Shown: piece by piece, positions 19,841 through 32,520 of the stretch
Layout of the letters: every line of letters begins with the position of its first letter
Position numbering within the stretch: position 1 is the stretch's first letter
Origin: Chrysoporthe austroafricana
Taxonomy: Eukaryota; Ascomycota; Sordariomycetes; Diaporthales; Cryphonectriaceae
Direction: 5' to 3'
Length of the DNA stretch: 64,000 nucleotides
Assembly (NCBI GenBank): GCA_001051155.2
Contig: JYIP02000005.1
Coordinates: 4,960,001-5,024,000, forward strand
The notes under the pieces: model-generated
The model's input: the letters and a program-made list of their open reading frames with translations, nothing else
The model's database searches: none
Told to the model about the DNA's origin: nothing
Position numbers and translations under genes: made by a program

Positions 19841-22800
19841 ATAATAGCCGATCAGAATTACGAAGTCCCTATATGCAATTACGAAAAAAAACGAGAAATA
19901 TATTATATTAAACGTATATATTAACAGGTAACGATATAGCGCATTCTTGGATAGCAGCATATAAAGAAATTTTATTTTGCTAGAAATCGTTAATAGAGAA
20001 CGAATTTCTTAAACGCAAAAAAAAGATCTTTACAAATTTAATATTATAGAAAGAAAAGCAATTATATATAATTTTGGTATAATCGATATAGAAACTAATT
20101 ACTTACTTATTTCAATTTAAAGCCTTATAATAGAAACCATTTTCGATATTACAAATACGGCATAATACGAATTAATTTTAAGAATACTATAGCTTAAAAA
20201 GCATAATTTTCAAATCGATTAGACTATTAGCTAGATTTTATAGGAATTAGCTATACTTACTAAAAAGATTGCAATTAACGGAAAAAGGAAAGTTTTAATT
20301 ATTAAAGATAATATCAGGAATATGCGTTTAAACAGGTTCTAATATACTTTTAAAGCAAATAAATTTGCTAGGAAATAAGGAAAGGTTATAAATACTTCGA
20401 ATTTACAAATACAAATTAAAAACGAATTAGAAATTCAAGTAATTAGCGATTAACGAAAGAATAATTTAGCGCGGAATATTATAAAGCTATACGGATTATA
20501 GAATTATAAAGAGATATTGTTTCAGAAATAATAAATATAAAAAGATTTTGAGCAGAAATTTGGGCTAACGAACGATAAGTACCCGAAACTCTTAAAAGTT
20601 AAGCCTCGGAAATAATAATAAGAAGCAAGCAAAGCAAAATACGTTTAATAATACTTTTTATTCTTCCAAATTTCAGAAAACGAAAAAAGACTATTACCGG
20701 AATTCGGGAATATATTAAAAGAATATTATAAGTTTAAGAAATTATAGCAAAGGAAATTTGATATTAGTTTATTAGAATATAGCCCTTTTAATTATAAAAT
20801 TCTATTGAAAGAAAGGACAAAACTCTAAAATTACTTTATTTATAAGCTTAACTAAGCAAAATTCGAAATCCTTAAAGAATATATTAATAAAAATCTAAAA
20901 AGAAGCTATATACGGAAATCGCAATTATTTGTAAGATACCCGATCCTATTTATACTTAAGAAAAACGGCAAATTATAACTTTGTATAAACTATCGATAGC
21001 TAAACGATATTATAATTAAAAACCGCTATTCTTTATTTTTAATAAGAGAAATGCGAAATCGATTAATTGGAACAAATTGGTTTACTATATTCGATTTCAA
21101 AGAAAAATACTATTATATACGGATTAAGGAAAACGATATTTGGAAAATAATATTCAGGACTCGTTACGGACATTTCGAATATATAATTTTACTTTTTAAA
21201 CTAATTAATGCGCTCGTATTTTTCCAAGAAATAATTAACAATATATTTTGCAAATACTTAAATATTATTATTATTATTTATTTCGATAATATTTTTATCT
21301 ATTTAAGAAATTTCGAATTATATCGATAATATATATAATAAGTATTATAGATTTTATAAGATAATAAATTTTTAATCGAATTTAGCAAATATTATTTTTA
21401 TTAATAAAAAATTAATTATTTCGGTTATATAATAAAATTAAGCAAAATTAGCATATAGAAAGATAAAATCCAAACGGTAAAAGAATAGCTTGTATTAGAA
21501 AAAACTAAAAAAATTAAAGCATTTTTCGGTTATATTAATTTTTATTAATAATTCATTCGAAATTATAATAAAATCGTATGCTTTTTTATAAATCTTACGA
21601 AAAAAAATCGGAAGTTCGAATAAATATAAGAAATATAAAAAGCATTTAACGAAATTAAGAAACGAATTATATTAAAACCAATATTTTGTAAAGCAAACTT
21701 AAATAAACTATTTGAAATCGAAACCGATATATTAAATTACGTATTTGGCGGATAATTAAACTAACGAGACAATTAAGGATATCTTAAGATCGTAAGCAAC
21801 TTTTCGAAAAAGTTAAATAGCCCGGAATTCAATTATAGCATTCTAGATAAAGAATTAATAGCAATCGTAAAAGCATTTGAAAAATAGCAATACTATTTAA
21901 TCGGGGCTAAATACCAGATTATAATATATTCTAATTATAAGAATTTAATAATATTTATAATAATAAAAGTCTTAAATAAATAATAAGTTAAATAAGCAAA
22001 ATTCTTTTTATAATTCGATTTAAAAATTATTTATTACAAAAGATTAAAAAATAGCAAAGCAAATATATTTAGCAAATAATCAGATTATTAAAATACGGAA
22101 CTTAAAGAATTCCAGAATATTTTCTAGCAAAATAAGGATAGCAACTTTATAAACGAAATTAGAAAACTTAATACGATTATCAAAATCTCTAATAATAAAA
22201 AGAAATTAAAAAATATAATAACGGAAGAATAAGACGAATATATTAAATATATATATAATGCACCCGTATATGGCTATTAAGGAATTAGGGCTATATACGA
22301 AAGAATTAGAAAATATTAGAATTTTCCAGAATTAAAGAAAAGAATTGAGATTATTTTACGAAAATGCAATAGCTATAGGAAGAATAAGATTGAATATTAC
22401 AAGCCTTATAAATTGCTTTAACCGCTTTCTATTCCGGAAAGGATTTAGTAATCTATTAGCTAGGATTTTATTATCAAGCTACTTTTCTTACGAAAACCTT
22501 TAACCAAAATACAATATAATAGCATTTTAGTAATAATTTGCAGATTAAGCAAGTATGCTTACTTCTTCTTTTATAAAGAAAGCAGTATAGCGGAAGATCT
22601 CGTATATACGTTTCTCAAAACGGTTATAGCTAATTATAATATGCTTAAAGAAATTATTTCCGATAGAAATAAGAAATTTGCGTCCAATTTCTGAATTTCA
22701 TTTATAAAATTATTCGGAATATAGCAAAAAATATTTATAGCATTCTATTTATAAACGGATAGATAAACAGAACGAATTAATTAAATTATTAAATAATATT

Positions 22801-23460
22801 TATAGCATTACGTAAATTATAAGCAAAATAACTGGATTAATTTATTATTATTAATATAATTCGTATATAATAGCGCAAATATAAGCATAACGAAAAAATT
22901 ACCGTTTTACGCATTCTATAGCTATAATCCGATAGCTTATTACGATAAATTATTAAGAGCAAATGCGAAAGCAGTAGAGAAACGAATCCGGAAAATTAAA
23001 GAAATCTAGAAAGAATTTCAAGAAAAACTGAAATTCGTACAAGAAAAAATAACAAAATATGCCAATTCCAAAAAGATTAAAAGACTAATCTTATAGGAAA
23101 AAGATAAAATCTATTTTGTTCGATAAAAAAAATATATTAGAATGATAAGACTTTTTTACTTGCTAGATTATAAGAAATTTAGCCTATTCAGAATCTTAAG
23201 AAAAATCTCGGATATTAATTTTAAATTAGTACTGCCTTATAGAATAAGAATCTACCCGGTATTCCATATTTCATTTCTCGAATTAATATTCAAAATAATC
23301 CAAACGGACAAATCGATATAAATCGAAATTAATAAACCAGAATATAAGATCGGACAAATCTTTAAATATAAAGAACTAACTAAATATAAAGAATACTTAA
23401 TTAAATGGAAAAGATATTATTCGAATGAAAATAGCTAAGAACTAGTTAGCAATCTGGATA
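19841..23460 (+). pseudogene. Element 2 pol relic (PR-RT-RNase H-IN-chromodomain)
   Basis: The best-preserved piece is the reverse transcriptase at 21051-21329 (WFTIFDFKEKYYYIRIKEND … YFDNIFIYL). The integrase region keeps FYLWTDRWTERIN-like spacing near 22745, and the chromodomain reads PEYKIGQIFKYKE … YLIKWKRYYSNEN (23337-23440). The Tyr-x-Asp-Asp catalytic motif is damaged (YFDN), so the enzyme is dead. Confidence 0.78.
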
Positions 23461-23572
23461 ACGTATAATAAGTATTTAAGAAATATTAAGAAAGGCAATT
23501 AACCCATTAATTAGAGAAATAATCGGAAAAACCCGATACAATCCTATACTTTGCAAATAAATTAATAATAGA

Positions 23573-24010
23573 CTAATCGATATTAGGATCAAATTATTGC
23601 AAGATAGTATTTAAGTTAAAACTTTCAGGAAAGGGACTTTCGGGAATTAAAGGTTTCGCGATACGATATTCAGCCTCAGTTTTGCAATACTCTTCCGCTG
23701 CCTTTTCGGCCTTTAATTTCTCTAGCTTTTCAAGATTAGACAAATTATAGCGGAATGCCCTGGCCATTCGTTTTTGCTATATCCGTTTCTATTTCCGTAA
23801 TCGTATCAGTTTATCTTCCAAGCTCTCGATCTCGTTTTCCAGTTTCTGGAATTAATTAAATGCGAAAAAGAATTCCGCAGCATTAATCGGCTTCAGAACG
23901 TTATAACTTGATTGATTATACTGAATATATTTAAAATAGCAAAACGAATCCTGTTAGGATATTATATAAGTTTCCAGCTTTAAGCAGTCGCAATAAAAAT
24001 AAGGGCGCAT
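23573..24010 (-). pseudogene. Antisense accessory ORF of element 2 (145 codons)
   Basis: On the strand opposite to pol, it starts MRPYFYCDCLKLE at 24010 and ends at a TAG at 23573-23575: 145 codons, exactly the length of the copy in element B. It keeps CYFKYIQYN and the charged helix LENEIESLEDKLIRLRK … KAEKAAEEY, and the conserved tail KPLIPESPFPESFNLN. The first CxxC Cys has become Tyr, consistent with RIP. Stops are TAA/TAG only. Confidence 0.6.
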
Positions 24011-24202
24011 AATAATAACGTAATGGATAATTCGGAAAATTAAGGAATTACGTTATTTATATTTATTAAAACGAAAATTAGAAAATTTGGGTTTTGAAAT
24101 CTTATTACTTATCTTAATTAAGCAGGCATAATAAGCTATTTAAACGAGTTAGGATTACTTATAAAAATTATTAAAGACAATAACCGTTTGGAAAGGGGAT
24201 AA

Positions 24203-24721
24203 TATTATAACTTAATAAGAAAACAGAATATATAGGAAAAAATAAGGAATAGTTAAGCACTTTACTTATAGCCCTATTTAAGGAATTTCTTTATTTATTT
24301 ACGTAAGCCAGGAGTAGAGTTACGAAATAAGGAAGATTTGAGGATTTATTCCAAATCTAATAAACCCAGGATCTGAAGATTTATTCCAGATCCGATAGAC
24401 CCAGAATCTGAAAATCTGTTCCAAATCCGATAGACCCAGAATCTGAAAATCTGTTCCAGATCTAACAGATCAGGAACTGAAAAGCTAGATATATAAAGAT
24501 AAGATATTTACCAAATAAATTACTATAGCTTTTCAGTCGTAAATTTAAGTATTATTCGGATTTTATTTATATCTTAATAATAACCGTATTGGCTTATAAA
24601 TATTATAAATATTTATTTCAAACGTATTTCCGGCATTTAGAATTATATTTAGCATTATCCTTACTAGTATAAACCTTTTAATTTTACAATTTATTTTAGA
24701 ATTATTGTAGCGTTTATAATA
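24203..24721 (+). repeat. 3' LTR of element 2 (519 bp)
   Basis: Same length as the 5' LTR and colinear with it; differences are overwhelmingly transitions. Preceded by the polypurine tract GGAAAGGGGATAA and followed by TATAT (24722-24726). Confidence 0.88.
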
Positions 24722-24726
24722 TATAT
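24722..24726. repeat. Target-site duplication TATAT, right copy (element 2)
   Basis: Identical to 17237-17241. Confidence 0.8.
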
Positions 24727-24800
24727 TTATATTTGCATTATTATATATAAATTGTATTAATAATAGCAAGTTAACTTAATTATTTTGTTTAAACCTTATA
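24727..24800 (-). pseudogene. Element B: integrase fragment continuing beyond element 2
   Basis: On the minus strand it reads NN*VNLLLLIQFIYNNANIN, matching NWVNFLSLAQFAYNSADIS of element 1. This is directly upstream of the KKLLFY string that resumes at 17236, so elements B's two pieces were one before element 2 jumped in. Similarity fades by about 24800, so the 5' part of element B is missing. Confidence 0.7.
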
Positions 24801-24829
24801 TAATCGTTTAATTAGTCCGACTAATATCG

Positions 24830-25320
24830 CAAATTTTCCCGCATTTTCTAATCAATTAAAATATATATTTCGATTAGTCGAATTGATTAGGGTAATTGTA
24901 TCCAATTAAAATTCCAAGAAAAGTAGGTCCGAGCAGTCGAATTTCAGGAATATTTTTATATTAAATCAGTCGATTCTATTTGATTAGTTAGCATCCTTAT
25001 TCTTTCAATCAATCGAATTCTCATTAAGCTAGCTATACTTAATAAAAAGGACGGGAAAAATAAACCCGAATAATCGAATTATAAAATGCTTATTTATCAG
25101 ATTATTCGATTCTATCATATTAGTCGGTATCCTTATTACAAAAATCAATCGAATTTTCAGATTTATTATAAATACCGTTGAAATTAATTGATTTCAAAAA
25201 CTTTATAGTATAAGCTTTACTATTGCTATTCTTATGCGAGCATTAAGTTTAATTGATTCCAGAAAAGCCATTCTCTTTTTATTTTTCTACCCAATTAATT
25301 CCAGTCGCTCTAAAAAAGAA
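24830..25320. repeat. Cluster of a short palindromic motif (left cluster), including a ~136-bp duplication
   Basis: Several variants of an inverted repeat with core TTAATTG or its complement lie close together, for example GAAAT-TAATTG-ATTTC near 25175-25192, TTTAATTGATTCCAGAAAAG near 25252 and ACCCAATTAATTCCAG near 25288. A CGATTCTAT…ATTAGT block recurs with 136-bp spacing (24971 and 25107). No coding sequence is seen. Confidence 0.5.
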
Positions 25321-28300
25321 TTCCTTTTTTTTTTATTTTATATTAAGATAAAACCCTTTCCCATACTAATACTTGCGCAATTATAACAAATAGTTTAAGC
25401 CTTTCTTCATTTCTTGTACGATTCTTTTTACAAAGCTATCCTTTAGCCTTACTCGGCTTATTGCTTCCCAATTGCAAGTCCTCTTATATATATATTTTGG
25501 GCCTTTTATATGCTTTAATCGATCTTGCTATTTCTGCCCGCTTATAATATAAAACCCAAATAAGAATATCGATAAATGCTTTCCTATATATACAAACGAT
25601 TTCTTTATTATATGCGAACTTGCTATTCCTTAGCCTTTTGAATTTCCCATATATATATTGTGGGCAGAAATATATAAAGCAGGTTAAATAATGATTTAAA
25701 TACTTTTCTCTTTTTATTTCTGCTCGAATCTTATCCGTTTCTTGCTATAATTCGTTTTAGGGCTTAAGGCATTTATACCAGAAATGCATAATATTTATTC
25801 TTTATACGAAAAGGCAATATATATATTTGGCATAATAATCGTATTTATTAGCGTAATAGCATTGCAAAAATTCTTCCAATGCTATAATTAATAAAGCCCG
25901 GTCCGTATTTTGTATCCGGGCTTGCTTTTATTGCATTCGGTAATATTGTAATGCCTATTATATATCTATATATTCCAAAAGCGGTAGCGGTAGGGGTTTG
26001 GTATGCGTTATAGCGGAAGAAGAAGCTAGCGAGAATATTACGGCAGATAGAGCGCCCGATAGATTAGCAGAATAGTTTTTTTATATTTGGGTCGGGCTAA
26101 GCGGTCTATTTCGCGAATCCGAAACGGGATTGCCGGGATATTTCGAAAAGGTAATTGCAAGAAATGGGCTCGGCTTTTTGGACTAAAGTTTCGAAAGGCT
26201 TTCGTCGTATAGGATTAGGCTCTTATTATCGCTAATATCGCTCGTTATGCGCGGGGGTAAAGCTTGAAGTCTTGGTTGCAGCTATAGCAGGAAGTCGTAT
26301 AATATTATCGAAAGCGTTTTGGATCCCGACTTTTATATAAATGCCGATAAAGTTAATAGCGTATAACCTCCCGGGCTTGCTAAGCGTTTCGAGATTTGCT
26401 TAAGCCTAGCAGCATTAGAGAATATCGTATCGTATGCAAAGCGATTGCAATTTCTATAAGCATATTCTGTAAGGCCGCATATTTATCTTTGCTTTTCCTT
26501 ATCCAAGAAATTTTCGATCGCTCTGTATATATATAGCGCTTATGCAATTTGCGCTACTATCGGGTCTATTATGCTAAAACGTTCTATCAAAATTGCTAAT
26601 ATCCCTTATTCCCGTATTCTGCCGAATATTTGGTATAAGGTTAATATATTATATTTATTGATTATAATAACCAATACGATATTTTTAATATTTAAGCTTT
26701 TTGCGATTATTATAATTCCGACTATTAAATCGCCTAGCCTTTTCCAGCGCTATAAGGTTTATTCGTTATAATTCCTTATATAGTAATAGCTATAGCCGAA
26801 CTAGCTCGTTAAGATTTCTGCTTCCTACTTTGCTATATAATAAACTAAGCCTTTCTTGCATTCCTGCAAGCATTGTGCAAAACGCATGATATGCATATAG
26901 GATACCTTTTTATTTTCGGCATATAAAGAAAGATATTTATATCCTGGATACTTTATAAAGATCCGGAAGAGTTTATATTTAATTAGGCCTAAGCAGCTTA
27001 TAAAGGTATTTAGCAGCGCTAGCAGTAATATAGCTATAATATAGAGCCGCTTCTAATAGAAGCCGGCTAAACGGGTTTTGATATTTCGATATGCAAAGCG
27101 GTACCAATTCGCAAAATCTTTTGCTAAAAGCATATAATACGCCTCGTTTAATACGACCAAATTAACCAAGCTTTTTGTATCGGTATAAGTCGCCCAATAT
27201 ATAAAATTTATGCTTTGAAATGCTTCTAGTATAAGGAAAAGTATGGCTATTTCAAAAGTATTGCAAGCCCAGTCCATATCGGTCCAGAAAATATAAGGGA
27301 TCTGGAGCTATTCTAAACGCATTACCGTATTCCGCAATAAAGCGATCGTTAATTAAATAACGAAAATTACTTTCCCGTATTTAATTATTGCTAGCAGTAT
27401 AAAGCTTATGCTTTTCCTTACGCCGGTTGGCGCTATTTATATAATATCCGTTACGGTAGGTTTGATAATTTGTTATAAGAGGGCTTCCTAATAGGGGAAA
27501 AGGTTTTTCCTTACCTTTAGCAGCTTATTCAAAGCGTCTTTATTCTATATATTCCTGGCCATTTTGTTAATCTGGCAAGATTATATAAACCCTTTTACTA
27601 TTTCGACCGGATTCTTATCCGTATCGCGCTTTACCTCCCGCCCGGGCTTGGTTTCGATCTCGAAATAGCAGTAGAATGTATTGCAAAGAAATATTTGTTT
27701 CTGGAAAGCAGTACCGAAATCGAACTTTATTATATAGAAATGCTTGCTTACGGCTATCGAATGCCCCGTATACTTTTCGATTAAGTTTTCCCTTTTTTCC
27801 AGATCTTTACTCTTATTGCTATTGCTGCCAGCACTTATCGTTTCGATACTATAATTATCCAGATTGTCCGTACGAAAATACTAATAAGCAATCCCTTTCA
27901 ATACTTGCTTGCTTTCTTGCAAAGTTAGCTTCTTGCTATATACCTTTATATTAACGTCCTGGATAAGCTCTTTGAAATGTATTATCGTAATGAAATTGCT
28001 TGCGCTAAATGCTTAATAGCTTAATAGCAAATTATTTTGCCAGCCGATATTATTGTACCGGATAAAAAGCTGCGTTTTCAAATATTCCGCAAACGGCTGG
28101 ATAATGAAAATCTATATAAGGACGAAATATGCATATATACGATATAGCTTCCGCTAGATCTTTTTAGATTTGAATTTGGTTTTCTATAGCAATTTATTCT
28201 ATTCTATTACGAATGCGATCGAGTTTTCGTATAAGAAGACGTTATATAGCCTTACGGCCGAAGTATTTTCATACCGGATGCTTAATAGTTCGGGTATCCG

Positions 28301-29040
28301 GAATGGCTATTTTCCGCTTTATTATAGTAGCAAAGCAAGGCTGGCGCGGGCTTTCCGTACGAAAGTAAGATAGGCCCGGATAGCGAGCCTGGCCAAGCTG
28401 CCGCCGCTGCTGCTATCCTATTTCGCCCGTATTTTATAATCCTTTTCTAGCTTATAGACGAAATATTCCCTATAGCGCTCTATAATAGCAGCATTGCAAT
28501 AGTCTGCTAGAAAGCTGTATTGCGCTATCGCATTCGCTCTGTTCTTGTAAAGCGTAACAATATTGCAAAAGGCTAGGGTTGCGTAAACCGCGTTTGGATT
28601 AGCAAGTTCTATAAGCAATTCCCGTATTATTTATTCCAGATTTACAATATTAGCCGCTATTATTTAACCGATTTATCTTTTTATTATTGTGATTTTAAAT
28701 CCTATTATTTTAGCATTCGTTATTTCGTCCTATTCGATTATAAGATCTTTGGCTTAATTCCGTATTCAGACTTTATATATAGCTAATATTTTGTATAGCA
28801 AAGCTAATAGCAAGAATTAATAATTATCCGGTAGAGTATAAATAATTAGTTCTATAAGCCTTATTAGGCAATATAGCCGATTTATTGCAAGTTAGCCAAA
28901 ATCTGGATAGTTTCTGCTGCTATTATTTATTTTTCTATTTCTCTCTCTCTTTCTCTTTCTTTCTCTTTTCTATTTCCTTTTTTCTTAACGGTTAAATTTA
29001 ATTGGGTCTATAAAAACAGAGTCCGTTACGATTTTATATT
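25321..29040. other. RIP-ruined sequence, no gene assigned
   Basis: AT-rich with scattered short open stretches on the minus strand, for example QIPYIFWTDMDWACNTFEIA at about 27310-27250. No recognisable domain. CA is nearly confined to GCA in this part. Probably part of the same decayed multi-ORF unit as the next entries. Confidence 0.4.
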
Positions 29041-29059
29041 TTTTTCTGGGCTTAATTGC

Positions 29060-30576
29060 ATCCAGGCTTGCTAAAAGAAATATTCGCGCTAAAGAGCGTT
29101 ATAGTTCTTTCGCGCTTTTGCAAAAGGTTAAGAAGAAAAGAAAAAGACCGGGGCAGCGGAATTAGCTTACTTTCGTCTAATTAGCCTTAATACGCAATAT
29201 CGTATATTAATATAAGGGCTACTTTAATAAATATATTATAATATTTGCTGAACTAATAGCAATTTCGCTAGGAAGTCGTAGCTAGGTTAATATATAAGCA
29301 GGCTATAACGGAATGGATTATATTTCTATACTTATCCGTTATAAGGCGCTATTAAAATATCGATAGCATTACCGCGTTTATTGCCGTATCCTGGCTTTCC
29401 GGCTTTTCGTCCGCTGCTATAGCAAGCAGAGCTGTTATACTTGCTTGCTAATCCGTATCGAAAGTAACGATAAGGCGGGCTGCGCGGCTTATTGCGGCTA
29501 TATAGACGATTACCTTTCCGAAAATCCCGTAATAATGCTTTAGGGTCTTTTCCGCAATATTCTATAAGAAAGGGCTTGTAATCCTAGCATTCCTGTACGA
29601 GCGCTTATTAAGCTGCTGTAAGATTAGCTCGCCTTTATTTGCTAGCGCGCGCTAGATTGCTAAAACCCTTTTTTTCAAATAGTATAAGCATAAAGCCAAA
29701 GCAGCAGCCAGTTCTTTATTTTCTATATATGCGACTATTTCCTATGCAATATAGCCAGCCAGATATTTGCTAAAACCCATTTCGTTTGCAAACGGGTTAG
29801 ATATTACGAATAAGCTTTCCTCGAGCGGTTTGTTAGCTGTATGCTGCTATTATTAGAGCGATCTAAACTGCTATATAAAGCTCGGCTTCGGTACGGGCAG
29901 CGCGCTGTATATTACGTTAAGGCATTGCGAAAGCCTGCTTACCCTAATCTGTTATACCGTTACCCTTTCGATTTAGCCCCGGTCGGGATAGCGTATTCGG
30001 AAATGCTTATAGGCCTGCTACGATATAATATGCGCTGTATTATAGTAAGTGCATTTAAACCCCGTTTAAATATCGAGAAAAGGCAAAGGCTTAATAGGCT
30101 AGCAAAATACGAGCTCGGTTAATTAGCTCTGAATATTGTATATCTATTCGTTTGTTATTAGCGCGACTTGCTAGCTAGCTACTTAAATCTATCGCGCCCG
30201 TATTGCTATTTCGATATGCGGTATTGCAATGCATTCGCATAAGTATTTATCGAAAGCTTTGCGAGTAAGTATAATAAGCTTATAGCATTTGCGGCAAAAG
30301 ATTATACGCAAGCTCTGGATTGCTAGGAAAAGGTTCGTATCGATCGTCGTATCGCTGCCGCTACTTAGCCCTATCGCTATTGCGAATGCCTTTGCTTTTA
30401 TCGTTTTTGCAATCTTTAAATCGCAAGCCCGGTAATCCATAAAGCGTAATAATATATACTCTATTATTTGTATACGAAAGCGTAATAATAGCTTTATCCA
30501 AGCCTGCTATCGCGTATATTTTCGAAAGGCTCGAAGCGGATAGGGCTTCTTTCTTTCCTTTTCCTTTATAATGCAT
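29060..30576 (-). pseudogene. Uncharacterised relic reading frame(s), about 500 codons
   Basis: The minus-strand frame reads EESLFVISNPFANEMGFSKY (around 29835-29770), then ENKELAAALALCLYYLKKRV, AEKTLKHYYGIFGKVIVYIA and DKYRNIIHSVIACLYINLAT, broken only by TAG/TAA where Trp or Gln would be plausible. An upstream piece (30576-30190) reads NRVYIITLYGLPGLRFKDCK and YDDRYEPFPSNPELAYNLLP in another frame, so an intron or frameshift lies between. I do not recognise the family. The end falls beside a copy of the palindromic motif (29045). Confidence 0.45.
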
Positions 30577-31560
30577 AACGCAAGAGATAGCATAAGCGAG
30601 CGCATTTTCCTTTTTTTAAGCAAAACTTCCTTTATAGCAAAAGGTTTTCTGTCCTTTGCTACTCTGCCCTTCTCTTTCTATAGTAATCTGTACTATAGCC
30701 CTCCTTTTTCGCAATTGGCCGATTCGAATATATTCGATTTTTTTCTTTTCCCAAAAATACGATTTTAGCAACCGCGTTTGAAGCTATTGTATCGTCGCGC
30801 TTTACAGGCCTCGCTATATAAATCGATATTCTCGATATATATCGGGCCCCCTACCCGACTTATATTTAGCCATATGCCCTATATTAAGCTAACGAGTTCT
30901 GATTGGCCGCTTTGCGCTAAGCCGTATATATAAAGCTAATTCTTTCTTTTTTTTCCTATTATTGGATTTACTTGGGCCCAAAAAAGCGTTTCGGGCCCGC
31001 TAGCGCTAGTCCGGAAATAGCTAACGCATATATACGTAATATTACTAGGGCGAAAATAGACTAGCGCTTTATTAGCCGCGCTAGCAAAGCTTGCTATTCT
31101 TTTTCATTCCGCTTTGCCAGCCAAGCCAGCCTTCCTCTTCTTTTCCCTTTTCAATAACTATACCCATAGCAACTACTAGGTATATTAACCCTTTCGATGC
31201 CCTTATTGACCTGTTTCCTATCGCGCCATTTCGTTTCTTTTGCCTTTTCGCTCTTAAGTACCTTATTTCGCTAAGGCGTCGCTATAGCTTTTCGGGCGCT
31301 TAGCTAGGCTTTTGCAGCCGTCTATATAGCTATCTAAACGCCTTTATAATAGCGGCCTTTAGTTATTTCCTTTCCTAAAAACCGGCCGTTTTTTTCGTAT
31401 TTCGCGTAATTAAGTATTTACCTTTTGCCTTATATTTAGCTAACTTTTTTAATAGTTTCTTTTTCCGAACGCGCTTGCTTATTACGCGCTTCTTTATTAT
31501 TTTCCCTTTTTTTTTGGGCATAATCGAATCTAGCTATACTAGGAAAGCTAAAGAAAAAAA

Positions 31561-32202
31561 AACGATATAAGTAAGCAAAAGAGCATTAAAGAGAGATATA
31601 AAGGAATTATAGCGCCCGAACGGAAGCGTGCCCGTAAAGGCAAGAAAGGTATAGCTGTTAAGGCCGCAAACCAGAACGATAGCAGGCCAGCTTTGTTTAT
31701 TACGCTTACCGATAGCCAGCTTAAGCCTTCCAGTATTCCGAAAAAAAAAAGCCGCTCTACTAAAGCCCTTATTAATAAGGCAGCTACTACTGCTGCTCGC
31801 AAGAAGATAGAAAAAGAGATTAAGGCCAAAATTAAAGCAGCTCTGGACTAGAAAATCTTCGATTTCGGCCTTATCCGCTTTGCCTTTATCGCGACCGACC
31901 GCGCTACTGCTTTCCAGCTCTTATAAGATTATAATTTTATAGAAAGTTCCGATTGCAAGATTATTAAGCTTTCTTAGTAATATAAGGACTATAGTTATTA
32001 CCTGCTCGCCTTTACAAAAGAAAGCTATATAAGCAAAACCTATTAGATAAAATATACCGAATAGCAAGCTATATTTAATTTTCATATCCGGGGAACTTAT
32101 ATGCTCGTAAAGCTAAATCAAGCTTTTTTCCCGAAAAGGTTTATTATGCGGTATTGGGGCTTTCGCAATGCTGCCTGCCTTAATAGTTTTATTTATAAAT
32201 AA
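31561..32202 (+). pseudogene. Uncharacterised basic protein relic (213 codons)
   Basis: One frame without indels: a Lys/Arg-rich first half (APERKRARKGKKGIAVKAAN, KKKSRSTKALINKAATTAAR) and a more hydrophobic second half ending FPKRFIMRYWGFRNAACLN before TAA. Six or so internal stops are all TAG/TAA. Palindromic-motif copies flank it (31515; 32268, 32306). The true start is uncertain. No family recognised; the basic part could bind nucleic acid. Confidence 0.45.
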
Positions 32203-32520
32203 AGTATATTGATCGTATTATTTATTTTGCTTTTTTCTTTTTGCATTCTAGTTTTATAAGCTATAGATTCGATTGGGCTTAAAAAAAACCTTAAATTTTA
32301 TTTCTGAACGCAATCGAATCCAGAGCTTTAAAAAAATAGCAGAAACTATAAGAAAATGCCTATAATCTTAATATTGCTATCTCTTTTTTTTTCTTTATTT
32401 TTTTTTTCTGCTACCGCTCGATCCAATTATACCCAAAAAGGCATTTATATAGGCTTATTATTCCTGGGCTTAATCGAATCTATTAAAGCCGGAAAAAAAG
32501 GAAAAGGAAAATAGTATAAG

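Larger units (their letters stand above)
17242..24721 (+). mobile_element. Complete Ty3/gypsy chromovirus (element 2), heavily RIP-mutated
   Basis: 7480 bp with 519-bp LTRs at both ends and a 5-bp TATAT duplication. Order of relics: gag (about 17.83-19.8 kb), protease (about 19.94 kb; AFLDSS where DSG is expected), reverse transcriptase (21051-21329; YFDN where element 1 has YLDD), RNase H, integrase (about 22.3-23.1 kb), chromodomain (about 23.34-23.44 kb), antisense ORF (23573-24010), polypurine tract GGAAAGGGGATAA, 3' LTR. Compared with element 1 over the reverse transcriptase, nearly all differences are C-to-T or G-to-A. It is inserted in element B. Confidence 0.9.
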
